Shown piece after piece: positions 18,455 to 27,243 of a DNA stretch of 64,000 nt. Location: the NCBI GenBank assembly GCA_947073545.1, contig CAMTMP010000010.1:54607-118606 (forward strand), read 5' to 3'. Origin of the DNA: an uncultured bacterium (GTDB lineage Bacteria > Bacillota > Clostridia > Lachnospirales > Lachnospiraceae). The position numbers and the translations under genes are program-made. The stretch's first letter is position 1. Each line of letters begins with the position of its first letter. The notes under the pieces were generated by a model. The model saw only the letters and a list, made by a program, of their open reading frames with translations. It did not search any database and had not been told where the DNA came from.

Positions 18455-19594
18455 ATGCAGGAGAATCATTCGCAGGGAAAGCGCAGCAGGAAGAAACGAA
18501 GGAGAAGTGAGAATAGTATCCTCGCAGGCTCCATTCTTCTCTGCATTATCACTTTGACGGCGGTAACGATCTGCTTGGTCATGGTATTTCAGTACCGGGC
18601 GGTTCAGCAGAAGAACACAGCGGTTATGAGCGAGCTGGAGGAAATCCGCCTTAGAGAGGCGGCAGCGTACAGCCAGGATGAGGTGGATGCCCTGATTGAG
18701 AGTGCGGTTGAGGAGGCGAAGGAGAAAACGGGGGAAGAGGTGGAAAAGGGCTTACTTGACCGGATCAAGGGCTTTATGACCTCGGGACAGGGAACCGCGG
18801 AGATGCTCAGGGACTTCTACCCGGATGAGGTTGTGGTGGCTGATACCGGGCGATATTATTTCTTCCCGATTCTGGAAGAACTGGCAAAGAATACATACAA
18901 TCCGGAGTCTTTTATGGCGGATGGGGACGGGGTGATCCATTATTATGAAGAAGGAGAGCGTATTTCACGTAAAGGAATAGATGTATCCCGGTATCAGGAT
19001 AAGATCGACTGGGAAAAGGTGGCATCGGATGAAGTGGATTATGCCTTTATCCGTCTGGGAATCCGAGGGTATACAGAGGGTGAAATTCTGGAGGACGAAA
19101 CCTTCCAGAGAAATATCGAGGGAGCTTTGAAGAATGATATTGATGTGGGCGTCTATTTCTTTACCCAGGCTATGAGCGTGGAGGAGGCGGAGGAGGAAGC
19201 AGAGTTTGTGATCGAGTCCATCGCGCCTTATAAGGTGACATATCCGGTAGTGATCGACGTGGAGGCAGTGACAAGCACGAACGCGCGCAGCAACGATCTG
19301 AGCAGCGAGGAGCGGACAAAATACTGCATCGCTTTTTGTGAGAAAGTCAAAGAGGCGGGATATACGCCTATGATATACGGCAATTTGAAGACTTTTATGC
19401 TGCTTCTGGATATAGAAGAATTAGAGGAGTACGATAAGTGGTTTGCCTATTATGACGAGACTTATTATTTTCCCTATGACTTTAAAATCTGGCAGTATAC
19501 GAACAAGGGAAAGGTGTCCGGCATCAAGGGGGACGTGGATTTAAATGTCAGCTTTGACGCGCAGAAGTACGAGGAAGAGGACGATGATGAATGA
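18455..19594 (+). CDS. membrane-anchored GH25 lysozyme-like protein
   Basis: Encodes 379 residues. A very basic N-terminus (KRSRKKRRRSE) is followed by one membrane segment (22-46), a coiled-coil-like linker (55-105), and a glycoside hydrolase family 25 domain from about 173. Acidic residues expected at the catalytic site are visible in GIDVSRYQ (D176) and VVIDVEAV (D268, E270), and DVDLNVSFD closes the barrel. GH25 enzymes cut the N-acetylmuramyl bond of peptidoglycan. The type II membrane topology places the enzyme outside the cell. The acidic C-terminal EEEDDDE tail is unusual. Preceded by AAAGGAGAG at good spacing. Confidence 0.9.
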   Translation: MQENHSQGKRSRKKRRRSENSILAGSILLCIITLTAVTICLVMVFQYRAVQQKNTAVMSELEEIRLREAAAYSQDEVDALIESAVEEAKEKTGEEVEKGLLDRIKGFMTSGQGTAEMLRDFYPDEVVVADTGRYYFFPILEELAKNTYNPESFMADGDGVIHYYEEGERISRKGIDVSRYQDKIDWEKVASDEVDYAFIRLGIRGYTEGEILEDETFQRNIEGALKNDIDVGVYFFTQAMSVEEAEEEAEFVIESIAPYKVTYPVVIDVEAVTSTNARSNDLSSEERTKYCIAFCEKVKEAGYTPMIYGNLKTFMLLLDIEELEEYDKWFAYYDETYYFPYDFKIWQYTNKGKVSGIKGDVDLNVSFDAQKYEEEDDDE

Positions 19595-19659
19595 GGGCGG
19601 CAAACAGCGGTGAGAGGTCTGCGCCGTGAAAATACAAAAAAGAAAGGCAGGGTTACGAC

Positions 19660-20328
19660 ATGAAATACGAATTTGAAGGTACTGTGGAATTTCGGGAGAA
19701 TGAAAATGCCATCTCCGTGCCCTTCAATGTCTGGGAGGTATGCGAGAAGGTGGGTGACGCGCCGGTGCGGGTCTGCTTTGACGATGTGTGCTTTATCTGC
19801 GATCTGCTGCCGAAGGGGCAGGGGTACTATGATATCCCGGTGAGTCAGGATACGCTTTCCAAGGTGGAGCTTGGCAAAAAATACCTGATTTCCATTGAGA
19901 TTGTGGGAAATGTCATGGGAAGAATCGGTGACAGTCCCTATAGTGTGGAGCATCCCATCCGTAAAATTGAAGGGGTGGAGCTGGTGACACAGCCGTGGGA
20001 CGGCCTGTGCGGACAGTCCTGTATCGCCATGATTGCGGGGACGACGCTGGATGAGGCCTGCGATATTATGAAGTGCAGAGAGTGGCAGGCGAATATGAGC
20101 AAAATGATCGCTACGCTGGAGTATCTGGGCATCCGTCATGCGGATAAGATCGTGTATACGCTTGGAAAGATCGTGGAGCTGCCCAAGTGTACGATCATCA
20201 TGGAGCGCATGGGCAGATACAGCCATTATCTTGTAGGGTATGACGGGAAATACTATGATCCCAATCTGGGCGTGATCAAGGAGTTTGATATGGCGAAGAT
20301 GGTGGGGTATCTGGAGATTGTCGTGTAA
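19660..20328 (+). CDS. DUF1905-like domain fused to a C39/papain-like cysteine peptidase domain
   Basis: Encodes 222 residues. Residues 3-82 match the DUF1905 beta-barrel pattern (FEGTVEF, VPFNVWEVC, LPKGQGYYDIPVS, LGKKYLISIEI). Residues about 105-215 look like a C39-type cysteine peptidase: Q111 and C117 in QPWDGLCGQSCIAM are spaced as the oxyanion glutamine and nucleophile, with H189 in RYSHYLVGYDG and D200 in YYDPN completing a possible triad. There is no signal peptide, so it should be cytoplasmic. AAAGGCAGG precedes the start. The domain combination is not one I recognise as characterised; peptidase activity is inferred from residue spacing. Confidence 0.65.
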   Translation: MKYEFEGTVEFRENENAISVPFNVWEVCEKVGDAPVRVCFDDVCFICDLLPKGQGYYDIPVSQDTLSKVELGKKYLISIEIVGNVMGRIGDSPYSVEHPIRKIEGVELVTQPWDGLCGQSCIAMIAGTTLDEACDIMKCREWQANMSKMIATLEYLGIRHADKIVYTLGKIVELPKCTIIMERMGRYSHYLVGYDGKYYDPNLGVIKEFDMAKMVGYLEIVV

Positions 20329-20373
20329 CGCCGGACCAGAGATTCTGCAAAGCGGAATTTGATGGAAAGTATG

Positions 20374-20412
20374 AAAAAGCTGTCCTCTGTAAAAACAGGT
20401 GACAGCTTTTTC
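20374..20412. terminator. bidirectional terminator between convergent genes
   Basis: AAAAAGCTGTC pairs with GACAGCTTTTT around CTCTGTAAAAACAGGT, which can add CTGT/ACAG pairs. T-runs occur on both strands, serving the DUF1905/C39 gene (plus) and the PocR gene (minus). Confidence 0.88.
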
Positions 20413-20437
20413 CTTAGCACGTTTATGAAAATACGGA

Positions 20438-21211
20438 TCAGGTTTCGTTCATCTTATGTATGGATTCAGCGATACTGTTGGCGTCCTGCGTAATCTTCTT
20501 ATAGATTTCCGTGGACTGTTTGGAAAAGGTGCCCATCTGTTTCGCGATAATGCCGAACCCGGCTCCTGCCGCGCCGACCCTCGCCGTCTCGATGGAAGCG
20601 TTTAACGCCATGATCGTCTGCTTGGAGGCGATACCCTCAAGTTCTCTGGTATTTTCTTTGATCCGCGCCACGGTTTCTGTGGCATTTGCGATTTCTTTTT
20701 CCCACACATGAATCTTTTTATATTCTGTAGCGCTCAAATATTCCTGTAAAACCATGCGGTTCACGACATCGCTTAAGAGAGAAGCCGCCGCACGGATTGC
20801 TTTCTCCGAACGCACGGGCACTTTCTGAACAGCGCGGACATAGGTGTCTGGATCAATGCCAAGCTCCCCGGCGATTGTTTTGAATTTTTCCTCATCCGGC
20901 TCGTGCGGAAGAACCTGTCCGCCGATGATAGCGCCGACTTTTTCGCCATTCAGGGTAATATCATTGGCAAAATCCATCAGCCCGGCATGACATTCATAGA
21001 CGCCATGACCGTCGGCATCGCATTTCTGACAGCGTTTTGCGCCTTCCGGACATCCTCTGGTATATTTCATGCAGAAATCCGTGAAACAGCTCCCTTTGGT
21101 AATGTAGTTGCCTTCTGTGTCAATCGCGATGGCGGCAAGACCAGTGGCGGCAGAAAAGGCATCCTGCACTTCCTGCAAATGCGACATATCCATAAAATCT
21201 GAGAGTTTCAT
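20438..21211 (-). CDS. soluble PocR-domain sensor with a minimal MCP signalling hairpin
   Basis: Encodes 257 residues with no membrane segment. Residues 8-160 form a PocR ligand-binding domain (SCFTDFCMKYTRGCPEGAKRC, six conserved cysteines between 42 and 74, and GAIIGGQVLP). Residues 170-257 contain only the tip of a methyl-accepting signalling domain (MALNASIETARVGAAGAGFG), ending at residue 257 without the long methylation helices. PocR domains bind small organic ligands or hydrocarbon derivatives. GGAGGGG lies upstream of the ATG. It may report to CheA/CheW arrays or act as a small cytoplasmic scaffold. Confidence 0.85.
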   Translation of the reverse strand: MKLSDFMDMSHLQEVQDAFSAATGLAAIAIDTEGNYITKGSCFTDFCMKYTRGCPEGAKRCQKCDADGHGVYECHAGLMDFANDITLNGEKVGAIIGGQVLPHEPDEEKFKTIAGELGIDPDTYVRAVQKVPVRSEKAIRAAASLLSDVVNRMVLQEYLSATEYKKIHVWEKEIANATETVARIKENTRELEGIASKQTIMALNASIETARVGAAGAGFGIIAKQMGTFSKQSTEIYKKITQDANSIAESIHKMNET

Positions 21212-21282
21212 GTCGGTTTCCCCTCCTTCAGCAATATTGTATATATTATAGCATGTTTTTTGGAAGATGCCTATCTTTTTGT

Positions 21283-21291
21283 ATGGTATAA
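21283..21291 (+). promoter_or_regulatory. extended -10 promoter of the response regulator operon
   Basis: TGGTATAAT (21283-21291) is an extended -10 box (TGn before a perfect TATAAT). No good -35 hexamer is visible at 17 nt, which is typical of this class. It is 40 nt before the regulator start. Confidence 0.6.
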
Positions 21292-21330
21292 TACAAAATA
21301 TAATTCAGACAGAAAAGGTGGAACAGTGGA

Positions 21331-22011
21331 ATGACGGAACTATATTATGCGGAAGACGATACGAATATTGCGGGGATGGTGAAGGCGTATCTGGAACGGA
21401 AGAATATAAAAGTGTCGATATACGGCACGCTCGCGGAAGTAAAGCTGGCGCTTTCACGACGTCTGCCTGCCATGGTGCTTTTGGACTGGAATATGCCGGA
21501 CGGGCGCGGGGACGGGCTGTGTCAGTGGATTCGCGGGTCATGGAAGGAATTGCCAATTATTTTTCTGACGGTGCGGGGTGACAGCGCGGATATTGTTTCA
21601 GGATTCGAGAGCGGAGCGGACGATTATGTGGTGAAACCTTTCGCGCTGGAGGTATTATATTCCAGAGTGCAGGCGCTCCTCAGAAGAAGCGGAAATGTGA
21701 GCGGGCAGTATCTGTCCTGCGGCGGGATCACGATGGATCTAAACCGTATGCTGGTTACCTGCGGATCGGAGGAAGTGAGTTTGAGTGCGGCGGAGTATCA
21801 GGTGCTTATGTGCCTGATGAGAAATAAGGGCAGGATTGTCACCAGGGAAAAACTGTTGGAACAGGTCTGGGATGTGAACGGAAACTATGTGAATGACAAT
21901 ACATTGAGTGTAACGGTCAAGCGTCTGCGTGACAAGCTGCACCAGCCGGCATGCCTGAAAACAGTCAGAAGCGTGGGTTACCGCATGGAGGATATGTTAT
22001 GGGAAGGGTGA
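21331..22011 (+). CDS. OmpR/PhoB-family response regulator
   Basis: Encodes 226 residues: a receiver domain (phospho-acceptor D52 in LLDWNMPDGRG, acidic pocket EDD at 8-10, K in DDYVVKPFA) and a C-terminal winged-helix domain (VTREKLLEQVWDVNGNYVNDNTLSVTVKRLR). The kinase gene overlaps its end by 13 nt and an ABC exporter follows, the arrangement of BceRS-BceAB-type antimicrobial-peptide sensing and resistance modules. It probably activates the exporter. AAGGTGG lies upstream of the ATG. Confidence 0.95.
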   Translation: MTELYYAEDDTNIAGMVKAYLERKNIKVSIYGTLAEVKLALSRRLPAMVLLDWNMPDGRGDGLCQWIRGSWKELPIIFLTVRGDSADIVSGFESGADDYVVKPFALEVLYSRVQALLRRSGNVSGQYLSCGGITMDLNRMLVTCGSEEVSLSAAEYQVLMCLMRNKGRIVTREKLLEQVWDVNGNYVNDNTLSVTVKRLRDKLHQPACLKTVRSVGYRMEDMLWEG

Positions 22012-22982
22012 AATATAAAAAAGCAGACGGCGCCTGTTTTCTGCCGGCTGTCCTGTCTGTTTCCGGTGCTGCTGTTATGCTGGTTTCGGGCTGGTATATC
22101 TGCAGGTTGGCGGGTGCGTTTCTTCTGCTGGCCGGGTTTATGGTTCAATGGAGAAGAGAGAGACAGCGTATCCAGGTATTGACGGCGTATCTTGAACAGG
22201 CAAATACGGGAAACGCGCCGGTGCTTTCCGCGCTGGGGGAGGATGAGCTTTCCAGGCTGGAGGACCAGATTTATAAGACAGTGACCTATCTTTATCAGAC
22301 GAGAGAGGAGGCGGTGCGGACGAAAAGCGAGTTCGCGAAGAATCTGTCCAATATCGCCCATCAGATCAAGACGCCGATCACGACGGTTTCTTTGGTGGTA
22401 CAGACAATGGAGGAGAGAGACGGTGGGGAGGAGAAGGAGGAGCGGGAGCAGATTATGAAGCAGCTTACGAGGCTGACGCATCTGGAAGAAGCGCTGCTGC
22501 TCCTTGCGCGTCTGGACGCGGGTACGCTGGTCTTAAAGAGGGAGGCGACGGACGTCTATACGCTGCTTGTGCTGGCGGCGGATAATCTGCAGGAGATTTT
22601 CGCGTATTGGAAAGTTTCCGTGGACATTCCGGAGCAAGGGGAGATGCTGGTTGTGGTTGATCCGGACTGGACCATGGAGGCGGTTATGAACCTGATGAAA
22701 AATTGTGCGGAGCACAATGCGGGCGGATGTGTCCGCTGCTTTTATGAACAGAATCCGTTATATACGGAAATACGGATACAGGATGAGGGGGCGGGATTCG
22801 ACAGGGAAGATCTGCCTTGTCTCTTTGAGCGGTTTTACCGGGGGAAACATGCGGGTGAAGGAGGTATCGGAATCGGTCTTGCTCTGGCAAAGGAGTTAAT
22901 CATGCGGCAGAACGGCACCATACGGGCGAGGAATCTGCCGGAGGGCGGCGCCTGTTTTGAGATCCGTTTTTACCGTCACTGA
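21999..22982 (+). CDS. sensor histidine kinase of the ABC-exporter module
   Basis: Encodes 327 residues: two closely spaced N-terminal membrane helices (about 11-31 and 34-50) with almost no external loop, then HisKA with NLSNIAHQIKTPITTV (H121), and an HATPase domain with NLMKNCAEHN, DEGAGFD, RFYRG and GGIGIGLALAKELI. This intramembrane-sensing form is typical of BceS-like kinases, which sense through the partner exporter. The ATG at 21999 has GGAGG at 21987-21991; the frame is open further upstream but that part overlaps the regulator gene. Confidence 0.93.
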   Translation: MGRVKYKKADGACFLPAVLSVSGAAVMLVSGWYICRLAGAFLLLAGFMVQWRRERQRIQVLTAYLEQANTGNAPVLSALGEDELSRLEDQIYKTVTYLYQTREEAVRTKSEFAKNLSNIAHQIKTPITTVSLVVQTMEERDGGEEKEEREQIMKQLTRLTHLEEALLLLARLDAGTLVLKREATDVYTLLVLAADNLQEIFAYWKVSVDIPEQGEMLVVVDPDWTMEAVMNLMKNCAEHNAGGCVRCFYEQNPLYTEIRIQDEGAGFDREDLPCLFERFYRGKHAGEGGIGIGLALAKELIMRQNGTIRARNLPEGGACFEIRFYRH

Positions 22983-23015
22983 GTTGTCACTTTCTCCTGT
23001 TATGATGATTAGGTA

Positions 23016-23057
23016 GATGCGAAACGCATCGTAAACTTTGTAGTCGTTGTGCACAAC
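23016..23057 (+). promoter_or_regulatory. palindromes upstream of the ABC exporter genes
   Basis: GATGCGAAACGCATC (23016-23030, 6-bp arms) and the perfect palindrome GTTGTGCACAAC (23046-23057) lie between the kinase and ABC ATPase genes. They could be regulator operators or RNA hairpins. No clear promoter was identified with them. Confidence 0.35.
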
Positions 23058-23122
23058 ATATCAAAATCAAAAAAGTGTTTCGCTATGACTTGATTATGAG
23101 AAATGAAGGAGGAAACAGACGG

Positions 23123-23803
23123 GTGAATATTTTGACATGCGAAGGGGTCAGTAAGGTGTACGGCTCCGGGGACAACCGGGTGACGGCGCTTGCGGGGATT
23201 GACCTTGAGATTGAAAGGGGAGAATTTGTGGCGGTTACAGGGGCGTCCGGCTCCGGGAAATCCACGTTGCTGCATATTCTCGGCAGTGTGGATAAGCCGA
23301 CGGGCGGCAGGGTAATCGTGGAAGGAACCGATCTTTCTGAGTTGAATCAGACTCAGGCGGCAATTTTCAGGCGCAGAAAGGTGGGACTGGTATACCAGTT
23401 TTATAACCTGATTCCAACGCTGACGGTCAGGAAGAATATTCTGATGCCGCTTACACTGGATAAAAAGAAACCGGACGAGGCGTATTTTGAAGAGGTGGTA
23501 AAGACGCTTGGGCTATCCGAACGGCTGGAGGCTTTGCCGAACCAGCTGTCCGGCGGGCAGCAGCAGCGTGCTGCCATCGCCCGCTCCCTGATTTACCGTC
23601 CGGCGCTTCTTCTGGCGGATGAGCCGACCGGAAATCTGGATCAGAAAAATACCCGGGAAATTATGGACATGCTCAAACTCTCCAATCGGAACATGAAGCA
23701 GACGATCTTGCTGATCACCCACGATGAAAAGGCTGCTCTGGAGGCAGACAGAATCATAACCATAGAGGATGGCCGTATGGTCGGCGATGAGAGAAGGAGG
23801 TAA
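23123..23803 (+). CDS. ABC transporter ATP-binding protein (MacB/BceA type)
   Basis: Encodes 226 residues from GTG 23123, MNILTCEGVSKVYGSGDNRV. Walker A TGASGSGKSTLL, Q-loop YQFYNLIPTLTV, signature LSGGQQQRAAIARSL, Walker B LLLADEPTGNLD and the H-loop ITHDEKA are all present. It powers the FtsX-type permease encoded 5 nt downstream. AAGGAGG (23106-23112) supports the GTG start; the frame is open further upstream to 23075 without a ribosome site. The MacB/BceA subfamily fits the adjacent two-component system. Confidence 0.95.
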   Translation: MNILTCEGVSKVYGSGDNRVTALAGIDLEIERGEFVAVTGASGSGKSTLLHILGSVDKPTGGRVIVEGTDLSELNQTQAAIFRRRKVGLVYQFYNLIPTLTVRKNILMPLTLDKKKPDEAYFEEVVKTLGLSERLEALPNQLSGGQQQRAAIARSLIYRPALLLADEPTGNLDQKNTREIMDMLKLSNRNMKQTILLITHDEKAALEADRIITIEDGRMVGDERRR

Positions 23804-23808
23804 GGCAG

Positions 23809-25899
23809 ATGTGGAGAGAGTATTCGTCGGGATATCTGAAAAACAACCGGGCTGCCGCCGTTTCCGTTATGACGGCTGCGTCTATTTCCTCTTTGCTGTT
23901 GTCGCTGTTAAGCAGTCTGTTTTACAATATGTGGAAGTATGAGGTGGAAAGGCTGCGGGCGGAGGGGGATCAGTACGCGCTGATGGCGATGTATCTGGTG
24001 CGCGACGCAAATGACGAGGCACCGAGGCTGATTTTTCCGTTTTTTCTTCTGGTTATGGCGCTTGCCTCGTTTTCTCTTATCCTGATCATACACAATGCCT
24101 TTGCGGTGACCATGCAGGCGAGAATCCATCAGTTCGGCATATTATCCAGTATCGGGGCGACGCCGAAACAGATACGGACCTGCCTGCTGCAGGAGGCGGC
24201 TGTTTTGTGCGTAGCGCCGGTTTTGATGGGAATGCTGTTTGGCATAGCGGGCAGCAGGGGGCTGTTGGCATTTGTGGAGAGGATGGTGCGGGAGGTGGAA
24301 GGCAGGCGAGCTAGTGTGTTTGGATATCATCCGCTAATTTTCTTGTTTACGCTTATGGCAACGGGAATTACCATGTATATATCCGCATGGATCCCGGCGC
24401 GGAAACTGAGCGTTATGACGCCTCTGGAGGCGATTAAAAACACCCGGAAACTACAACTGAAACGAATAAGCCATTCCCCGATGCTTTCCCTTTTATTTGG
24501 CATGGAGGGTGAGCTGGCGGGAAACGCGCTGAAGGTACAGAGACGGGCGCTTCGGACGGCTTCGGTGTCGCTTCTGCTGTCCATGATGGCGTTCACGCTG
24601 ATGCAGTGCTTTTTTACCCTCTCGGAAATCAGCACAAGGGAGACCTATTTTGAAAAGTATCAGGACGCTTGGGACATTATGGTTACGGTGAAAGATACAG
24701 GGATAGGCAGTTTTGGAGAGGCGGATGAACTGCGGCAGATACCGGGTGTGGAAAATGCCATTGTGTACCAGAAAGCGGAGACCAAACGGTGTGTCACAGA
24801 AGAGGAACTGAGCGAGGAACTGCAGGCAAACGGGGGATTTTCCCACGACTTTGGAAAGTATGTGAGACAGGAGGGGGAGAAATTCTGGGTAAGTGCACCG
24901 ATTATCATAATGGATGATACGGCGTTTTTGGAATATTGCGGGCAGATCGGCGTTCCAAAGAGGATCGACGGGGCAGTGATCCGAAACTTAATCCGTGATG
25001 TGACCAATCCGGATTTCAGGCATCCGCAATATATGTCCTATATCAATGACTGCCGGACAACGGTGCTTTTGGCGCAGGCGGGCAGTGCGGCTATGGAAAT
25101 GCCGGATTCGGATCGTGCGGCGGGTGTGGAACGGCAGGCGCCAGACGTCGGCGCGGATGTGGAAATACCGCTTTCGGGCTGCGCGGAGACGATAGAGGTC
25201 CCTGTTCTGGCATGTACGGAGACGGTTCCCGTTTTGCGGGAAGAATATGCCACGACGGATAAGTACGAACTGGTGCATTTCGTTCCGGCAAGTCTGTGGA
25301 AGGAAATCGAAGGGAAGGCAGGCGGCGCGGAAAAAGATACGTGTATTCGGATTCTTTGCAGAGAGGGAGTCGGCTTGGAAGAACTGGAAACGATACAGGG
25401 AGAAATCGAAAAAAGTCTTGCAGGTGTTTATACAATAGAGAGCGAGAACCGCATCCGGGAATACGAGACGAACGATCGGCAGATACAGGGGATGATGCTC
25501 GTGTTTGGGAGTTTTTGTGTGCTGCTTGCGCTGATCGGCTTGGGAAATGTGTTTTCCAATACGCTCGGCTTTGTGCGGCAGAGAAGGCGGGAGTTTGCCA
25601 GATATCTTTCCGTGGGCATGACGCCGGGAGAACTGCGGCGTATGTTCTGTATCGAGGCGTTTGTGCTTGTGTGCCGTCCGATGTTGTGGGCGGTGGCAGT
25701 CGCAGTCCTTTCGGTGGGCGTTATGTTAAAGGCTAGCTATGTAAGACCGGAGGAATTTCTTAAGGCGGCGCCTTTTGCTCCGGTCGGCGCCTTTATGTTT
25801 GCGGTTGGCGGGGCGGTGGCGCTCGCCTATTATCTGAGCTGGTGCAGGATGCGGGGGATGAATCTGGCGGAGGTTTTGCGGGATGATACGATGATGTGA
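23809..25899 (+). CDS. FtsX-family ABC permease (BceB-like)
   Basis: Encodes 696 residues. There are hydrophobic helices near 17-38, 70-95, 120-147, 163-190 and 250-272, then a large external domain (about 275-555), and a final group of helices from about 556 to 685. Two FtsX-type cores are visible (MQARIHQFGILSSIGATPKQ, and VRQRRREFARYLSVGMTPGE). The single large loop between two helix groups is typical of BceB-like permeases that bind peptide antibiotics or lipid II complexes. It completes a four-gene unit with the regulator, kinase and ATPase. Substrate cannot be told from sequence. Confidence 0.88.
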   Translation: MWREYSSGYLKNNRAAAVSVMTAASISSLLLSLLSSLFYNMWKYEVERLRAEGDQYALMAMYLVRDANDEAPRLIFPFFLLVMALASFSLILIIHNAFAVTMQARIHQFGILSSIGATPKQIRTCLLQEAAVLCVAPVLMGMLFGIAGSRGLLAFVERMVREVEGRRASVFGYHPLIFLFTLMATGITMYISAWIPARKLSVMTPLEAIKNTRKLQLKRISHSPMLSLLFGMEGELAGNALKVQRRALRTASVSLLLSMMAFTLMQCFFTLSEISTRETYFEKYQDAWDIMVTVKDTGIGSFGEADELRQIPGVENAIVYQKAETKRCVTEEELSEELQANGGFSHDFGKYVRQEGEKFWVSAPIIIMDDTAFLEYCGQIGVPKRIDGAVIRNLIRDVTNPDFRHPQYMSYINDCRTTVLLAQAGSAAMEMPDSDRAAGVERQAPDVGADVEIPLSGCAETIEVPVLACTETVPVLREEYATTDKYELVHFVPASLWKEIEGKAGGAEKDTCIRILCREGVGLEELETIQGEIEKSLAGVYTIESENRIREYETNDRQIQGMMLVFGSFCVLLALIGLGNVFSNTLGFVRQRRREFARYLSVGMTPGELRRMFCIEAFVLVCRPMLWAVAVAVLSVGVMLKASYVRPEEFLKAAPFAPVGAFMFAVGGAVALAYYLSWCRMRGMNLAEVLRDDTMM

Positions 25900-25950
25900 T
25901 AACAGTGCACAGGGAACAGACAGAGGCGACAATAAACTGCACTATAATCG

Positions 25951-25998
25951 ACAGAGTGTTAAGGAAACAGTGTGTCAAGAAAACAGTGTGTCAAGAAA
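25951..25998 (+). repeat. three tandem copies of a 16-nt unit
   Basis: The unit ACAGTGTGTCAAGAAA occurs at 25967-25982 and 25983-25998, with a decayed copy at 25951-25966. The last copy is also the left arm of the hairpin in the 94-bp repeat that follows, so the unit is repeated hairpin arm sequence. Confidence 0.75.
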
Positions 25999-26079
25999 AA
26001 ATACTTGACGCACTGTTTTTCATATAGTAAAATGCAAAAGTCGGCGATTGTCTGTCCTAAACTCGTTGATGCGCCGTCT
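25986..26079 (+). repeat. 94-bp direct repeat, left copy, with promoter and terminator-like hairpin
   Basis: 88 of 94 positions match the copy at 27244-27337. It contains CAGTGTGTCAAG (from 25984) pairing with CTTGACGCACTG (26004-26015) and followed by TTTTT, a likely terminator for the ABC operon. It also contains a promoter: TTGACG (26005-26010), 17 nt, TAAAAT (26028-26033), which would transcribe the methyltransferase gene. Confidence 0.85.
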
Positions 26080-26155
26080 GATGTTCTGGCGTTTCTTGCG
26101 GGGATCGGCACATACTTTGCGGGGGAGATAGGAAACGGCAACAGGAGGTATAAGC

Positions 26156-27238
26156 ATGGATAAATTTAACAGGACTGTTGAAAATATAAAAGAACAGGAT
26201 GACTTGGAACTGTTTAGAGAAATTGTGAGCAAACAGGGAAAAAAGCTGGTTCTGTTTGGCGCTGGGGACTGTGGTCATGTTGTATATGGCATTTTGCATC
26301 ATGTGAATATTCCGGTACACTGTTTTTGCGATAATGTGTTGGGCGGACAAGTGGATGGGCAAACCGGGCTTGCGATTGTAAAACCTGAATATTTGAAAGA
26401 CAGGAGCGATGAACTGACAATTTTGGTGTGCGCCGTGGAAGAGGAGGTATACAGTGCCATCTGTCAACAGGCAGTATCGTTGGGATTTGACAGGGCACAG
26501 ATACATATTATGAGGGAGTATTATAGCAGGCCTTCCGTTTCTTACTTGGAAAATAATATTCAGAAATATAGGAATGCCTATCGTCTTTTAGAGGACGAAT
26601 TTTCCAGAAAAGTTTTTCTTGCAAGAATGAAAAAAGTATATCTAATGGGAGATATATCAGAGGTTGTCAGTCCATACACAGAAGAATATTTTGATGAAAA
26701 TGTCATATTGACTGATGAAGAAGTGTTCATTGACTGCGGAGGGTTTGACGGAGATACTGCGGTAAAGTTTATTGAGAGATGTGGGGGGAAGTATAGGGAC
26801 ATAATAATCTTTGAGCCAGAAATATGTAAAAAAGCGGCTATAGAGAAAAATATGTCAGGCTACCCCTATACTCTGTATCAGGCTGGAGTATGGAGCGAAA
26901 AGACAAAACTTTATTTTGATGCGCAGGAAACGGTCGGCTCACATGTGTCGGAGATAGAGAGCGATTATATGATAGATGTAATGGCGTTAGACGAAACCGT
27001 TTATGACAAAAAACCGACGTTTATTAAGATGGATATTGAGGGCTCCGAGCAGGAGGCACTGAGGGGATGTAAGAGGATTATTAGAGATTTTCGTCCAAAG
27101 CTGGCGGTCTGCGTTTATCACAGACCGGACGATCTGTATGAAATTCCGGCGCTGATTAAAGATATGAATCCGAAGTACCGGCTGTATTTACGCCAGTATT
27201 CTAATTCAAGACATGAGACGGTGCTGTATGCAATATAG
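26156..27238 (+). CDS. FkbM-family methyltransferase with N-terminal Rossmann-like domain
   Basis: Encodes 360 residues. Residues 30-60 form a nucleotide-binding-like loop (KLVLFGAGDCGHVVYGIL) as in sugar-modifying proteins. From about 185 a SAM-dependent FkbM domain follows: VFIDCGGFDGDTAVKFIE, then IFEPE and FIKMDIEGSEQEALRG. FkbM enzymes O-methylate sugars or other small molecules, often surface glycans. No glycan genes are adjacent. The gene is visibly AT-richer in base and codon use than its neighbours and lies between two 94-bp direct repeats, suggesting acquisition as a cassette. AGGAGG (26143-26148) supports the start. Confidence 0.9.
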   Translation: MDKFNRTVENIKEQDDLELFREIVSKQGKKLVLFGAGDCGHVVYGILHHVNIPVHCFCDNVLGGQVDGQTGLAIVKPEYLKDRSDELTILVCAVEEEVYSAICQQAVSLGFDRAQIHIMREYYSRPSVSYLENNIQKYRNAYRLLEDEFSRKVFLARMKKVYLMGDISEVVSPYTEEYFDENVILTDEEVFIDCGGFDGDTAVKFIERCGGKYRDIIIFEPEICKKAAIEKNMSGYPYTLYQAGVWSEKTKLYFDAQETVGSHVSEIESDYMIDVMALDETVYDKKPTFIKMDIEGSEQEALRGCKRIIRDFRPKLAVCVYHRPDDLYEIPALIKDMNPKYRLYLRQYSNSRHETVLYAI

Positions 27239-27243
27239 GCTGG

